DNA of 64,000 nt from Rachycentron canadum (Eukaryota; Chordata; Actinopteri; Carangiformes; Rachycentridae), in the NCBI GenBank assembly GCA_038496675.1, contig CM076648.1, forward strand, positions 13,334,560 to 13,398,559, given 5' to 3'. Below are positions 62,558 through 64,000 of this stretch, one piece after another. The position numbers and the translations under genes are program-made. Numbering within the stretch: the stretch's first letter is position 1; each line of letters starts with the position of its first letter. Below the pieces are notes generated by a model. It was not told the DNA's origin, made no database searches, and saw nothing but the letters and a program-made list of their open reading frames with translations.

Positions 62558-62571
62558 ACAGGAGAGGGCGC
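62558..62571 (+). promoter_or_regulatory. CTCF-like site (weak)
   Basis: ACAGGAGAGGGCGC keeps the AGAGGGCGC core and has two mismatches in the 5' half. Confidence 0.28.
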
Positions 62572-62832
62572 TCTCTCATCAATAATACTGGCTGTCAGCT
62601 TTTAATGCCATAATTCTTGGGTAATAAATGAGTTTAGTGAAAGATTCTTACATGGTAAAAACACAAGAAAAGGGAAAAGAAAAAAGAAAACAAAAGAAGG
62701 AAATTCCATCTAAACTATCAAAACTATTGGGATGTATAACATCCAGCAGAGAGCATATACAAATATATACAAACCCTACCCAACTTTAAGATATGTTATG
62801 TTCAATAAAAAGATATAATGAAAGAAAATATC

Positions 62833-62856
62833 ATATATATATATATATATATATAT
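62833..62856. repeat. (TA)n left of gap
   Basis: Twelve TA units that stop abruptly at the foreign sequence starting at 62857; a matching TA run resumes at 63256. Confidence 0.95.
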
Positions 62857-62914
62857 GCTGAGTCGAGAACGTCTCTGTGAGCCAAGGAGTTGCTCTGGGT
62901 AGACGGAGTCTGCG
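62857..62914. other. Likely sequencing-adapter sequence (artefact)
   Basis: Fifty-eight bases between the TA repeat and the N run. They contain CTGTGAGCCAAGGAGTTG, which I recall as part of the BGI/MGI sequencing adapter in its linked-read (stLFR) form. The flanking bases also fit the stLFR adapter as I remember it. This is almost certainly not genomic DNA. Confidence 0.85.
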
Positions 62915-63239
62915 NNNNNNNNNNNNNNNNNNNNNNNNNNNNNNNNNNNNNNNNNNNNNNNNNNNNNNNNNNNNNNNNNNNNNNNNNNNNNNNNNNNNNN
63001 NNNNNNNNNNNNNNNNNNNNNNNNNNNNNNNNNNNNNNNNNNNNNNNNNNNNNNNNNNNNNNNNNNNNNNNNNNNNNNNNNNNNNNNNNNNNNNNNNNNN
63101 NNNNNNNNNNNNNNNNNNNNNNNNNNNNNNNNNNNNNNNNNNNNNNNNNNNNNNNNNNNNNNNNNNNNNNNNNNNNNNNNNNNNNNNNNNNNNNNNNNNN
63201 NNNNNNNNNNNNNNNNNNNNNNNNNNNNNNNNNNNNNNN
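62915..63239. other. Assembly gap, 325 N
   Basis: Run of N bounded by adapter-like sequence on both sides and placed inside a TA microsatellite. Confidence 0.99.
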
Positions 63240-63255
63240 AGATGTGTATAAGAGA
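63240..63255 (+). other. Tn5 mosaic-end adapter remnant (artefact)
   Basis: AGATGTGTATAAGAGA equals the first 16 bases of the 19-base Tn5 mosaic end AGATGTGTATAAGAGACAG used in tagmentation libraries. It joins the N run on the left and the TA repeat on the right, where a trimmed read end would sit. Confidence 0.9.
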
Positions 63256-63272
63256 TATATATATATATATAT
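63256..63272. repeat. (TA)n right of gap
   Basis: Continuation of the TA microsatellite interrupted by the adapter-flanked gap. Confidence 0.9.
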
Positions 63273-64000
63273 AAAATGTAACAACAATATATTTGTTACA
63301 TGCACTGTGACAAACTTCTTGCTTCAGTGCCACCAGAATATGTACATATGAATAAAGCAGAAAACACAAAACCTGTCTAGCTGCTTTTCGGGGCTATTTG
63401 TGATGAAATACCAGGTTGGTGGGTTTTGAGTGATGTAATCAGATCGTCAGTCCACTTGCTGTAGCATTTTTAATGACTTTCTTTCAGTTTCACTCTGAAA
63501 AAGAATGACAAACGTGTTTGTGTGAACTGTCCAGGAAACACCCAGTCTTGCCTTTCTTTTCACAAACAACTGCAAACAAGTGGATTGCTACTGAAAAAGA
63601 TATGGGACTTTCTGGTGATAAAGAAAATCATACTCTAGGAGTTTAAATGAAATCTTAGAAGGTGAGTCAATGTGCCATCACCTCATACGCCTTAAGTAAA
63701 AAGGTCAAATGTCCTCATTTGTATAACCCACCTATATTGGATGAATATATATTTTATGGTCATCAATATTTTTCAGATTCTCTGTAGTGTGCCAGTGTCA
63801 TGTTGCTTGGGACAAACTGTTGGAGGGTAAATTATTGAATTTAATTAAATCTCACCCACTCTAACCTTGTCTCACAAAAACATGGAAGACAAATAAGACA
63901 AAAGTGCAGTAGTGCATCACAATAATAGACAATGACCTTGGACCTCTTTGCATTATAAGAGTGGTATAACCTGACAACAATTTAAAGCCAGGAATGGCCT
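63273..64000. other. Intergenic right end
   Basis: AT-rich sequence to the window edge. No exon, RNA gene or repeat family is recognised. Confidence 0.55.

Larger units (their letters stand above)
60201..62832. other. Intergenic, upstream of dync1li2
   Basis: About 2.6 kb of AT-rich DNA with no gene I can support. It contains a CA/GT inverted microsatellite, A-rich tracts near 61348-61387, (TGTA)n near 61671-61684 and two CTCF-like motifs. Confidence 0.6.

Overview
The window is vertebrate nuclear DNA, most likely from a ray-finned (teleost) fish. It carries spliced GT-AG genes whose proteins match vertebrate families, many long CA/GT, TC and TA microsatellites, and short remnants of fish-type dispersed repeats. 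There are three runs of N (18323-18703, 28771-28978, 62915-63239). I reconstructed the exon chains by hand. In six of the seven genes the exons join in frame from start codon to stop codon; the seventh runs off the left edge.

Layout, left to right. 47-1380 (+): the last four coding exons of pabpn1l, a nuclear poly(A)-binding protein of eggs and embryos. 1920-3218 (-): trappc2l, a TRAPP tethering-complex subunit, tail to tail with pabpn1l. 3219-3739: a 521-bp promoter shared head to head by trappc2l and galns, with two CACGTG boxes, one a perfect GTCACGTGAC. 3740-21523 (+): galns, lysosomal N-acetylgalactosamine-6-sulfatase, 14 exons, 521 aa. 22284-23528 (+): a 150-aa CKLF/CMTM1/2-like MARVEL protein. 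24018-28231 (+): cmtm3, 171 aa. 33003-43801 (-): cmtm4, 208 aa. 48822-60040 (-): dync1li2, cytoplasmic dynein light intermediate chain 2, 13 exons, 491 aa. 60200-64000: no gene seen.

Two blocks that are separate on human chromosome 16 are adjacent here: PABPN1L-TRAPPC2L-GALNS (16q24.3) and CKLF...CMTM3-CMTM4-DYNC1LI2 (16q21-q22). Gene order and orientation inside each block are kept, so the join lies between the galns poly(A) site and the CKLF-like start (about 21853-22283). The products act in separate places: RNA tails, ER-Golgi tethering, lysosomal sulfate removal, MARVEL membrane proteins and dynein cargo linkage. Only galns and trappc2l look co-regulated, through their shared promoter.

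The most unusual items are an apparent sequencing-adapter insertion on both sides of the 62915-63239 gap, a CLEAR-type (TFEB) box in the galns/trappc2l promoter, a GC-AG first intron in dync1li2, and an exact 25-codon in-frame alternative extension of dync1li2 exon 12. I found no CRISPR array, operon, phage or intact transposon, and nothing that looks like a wholly new biological system.
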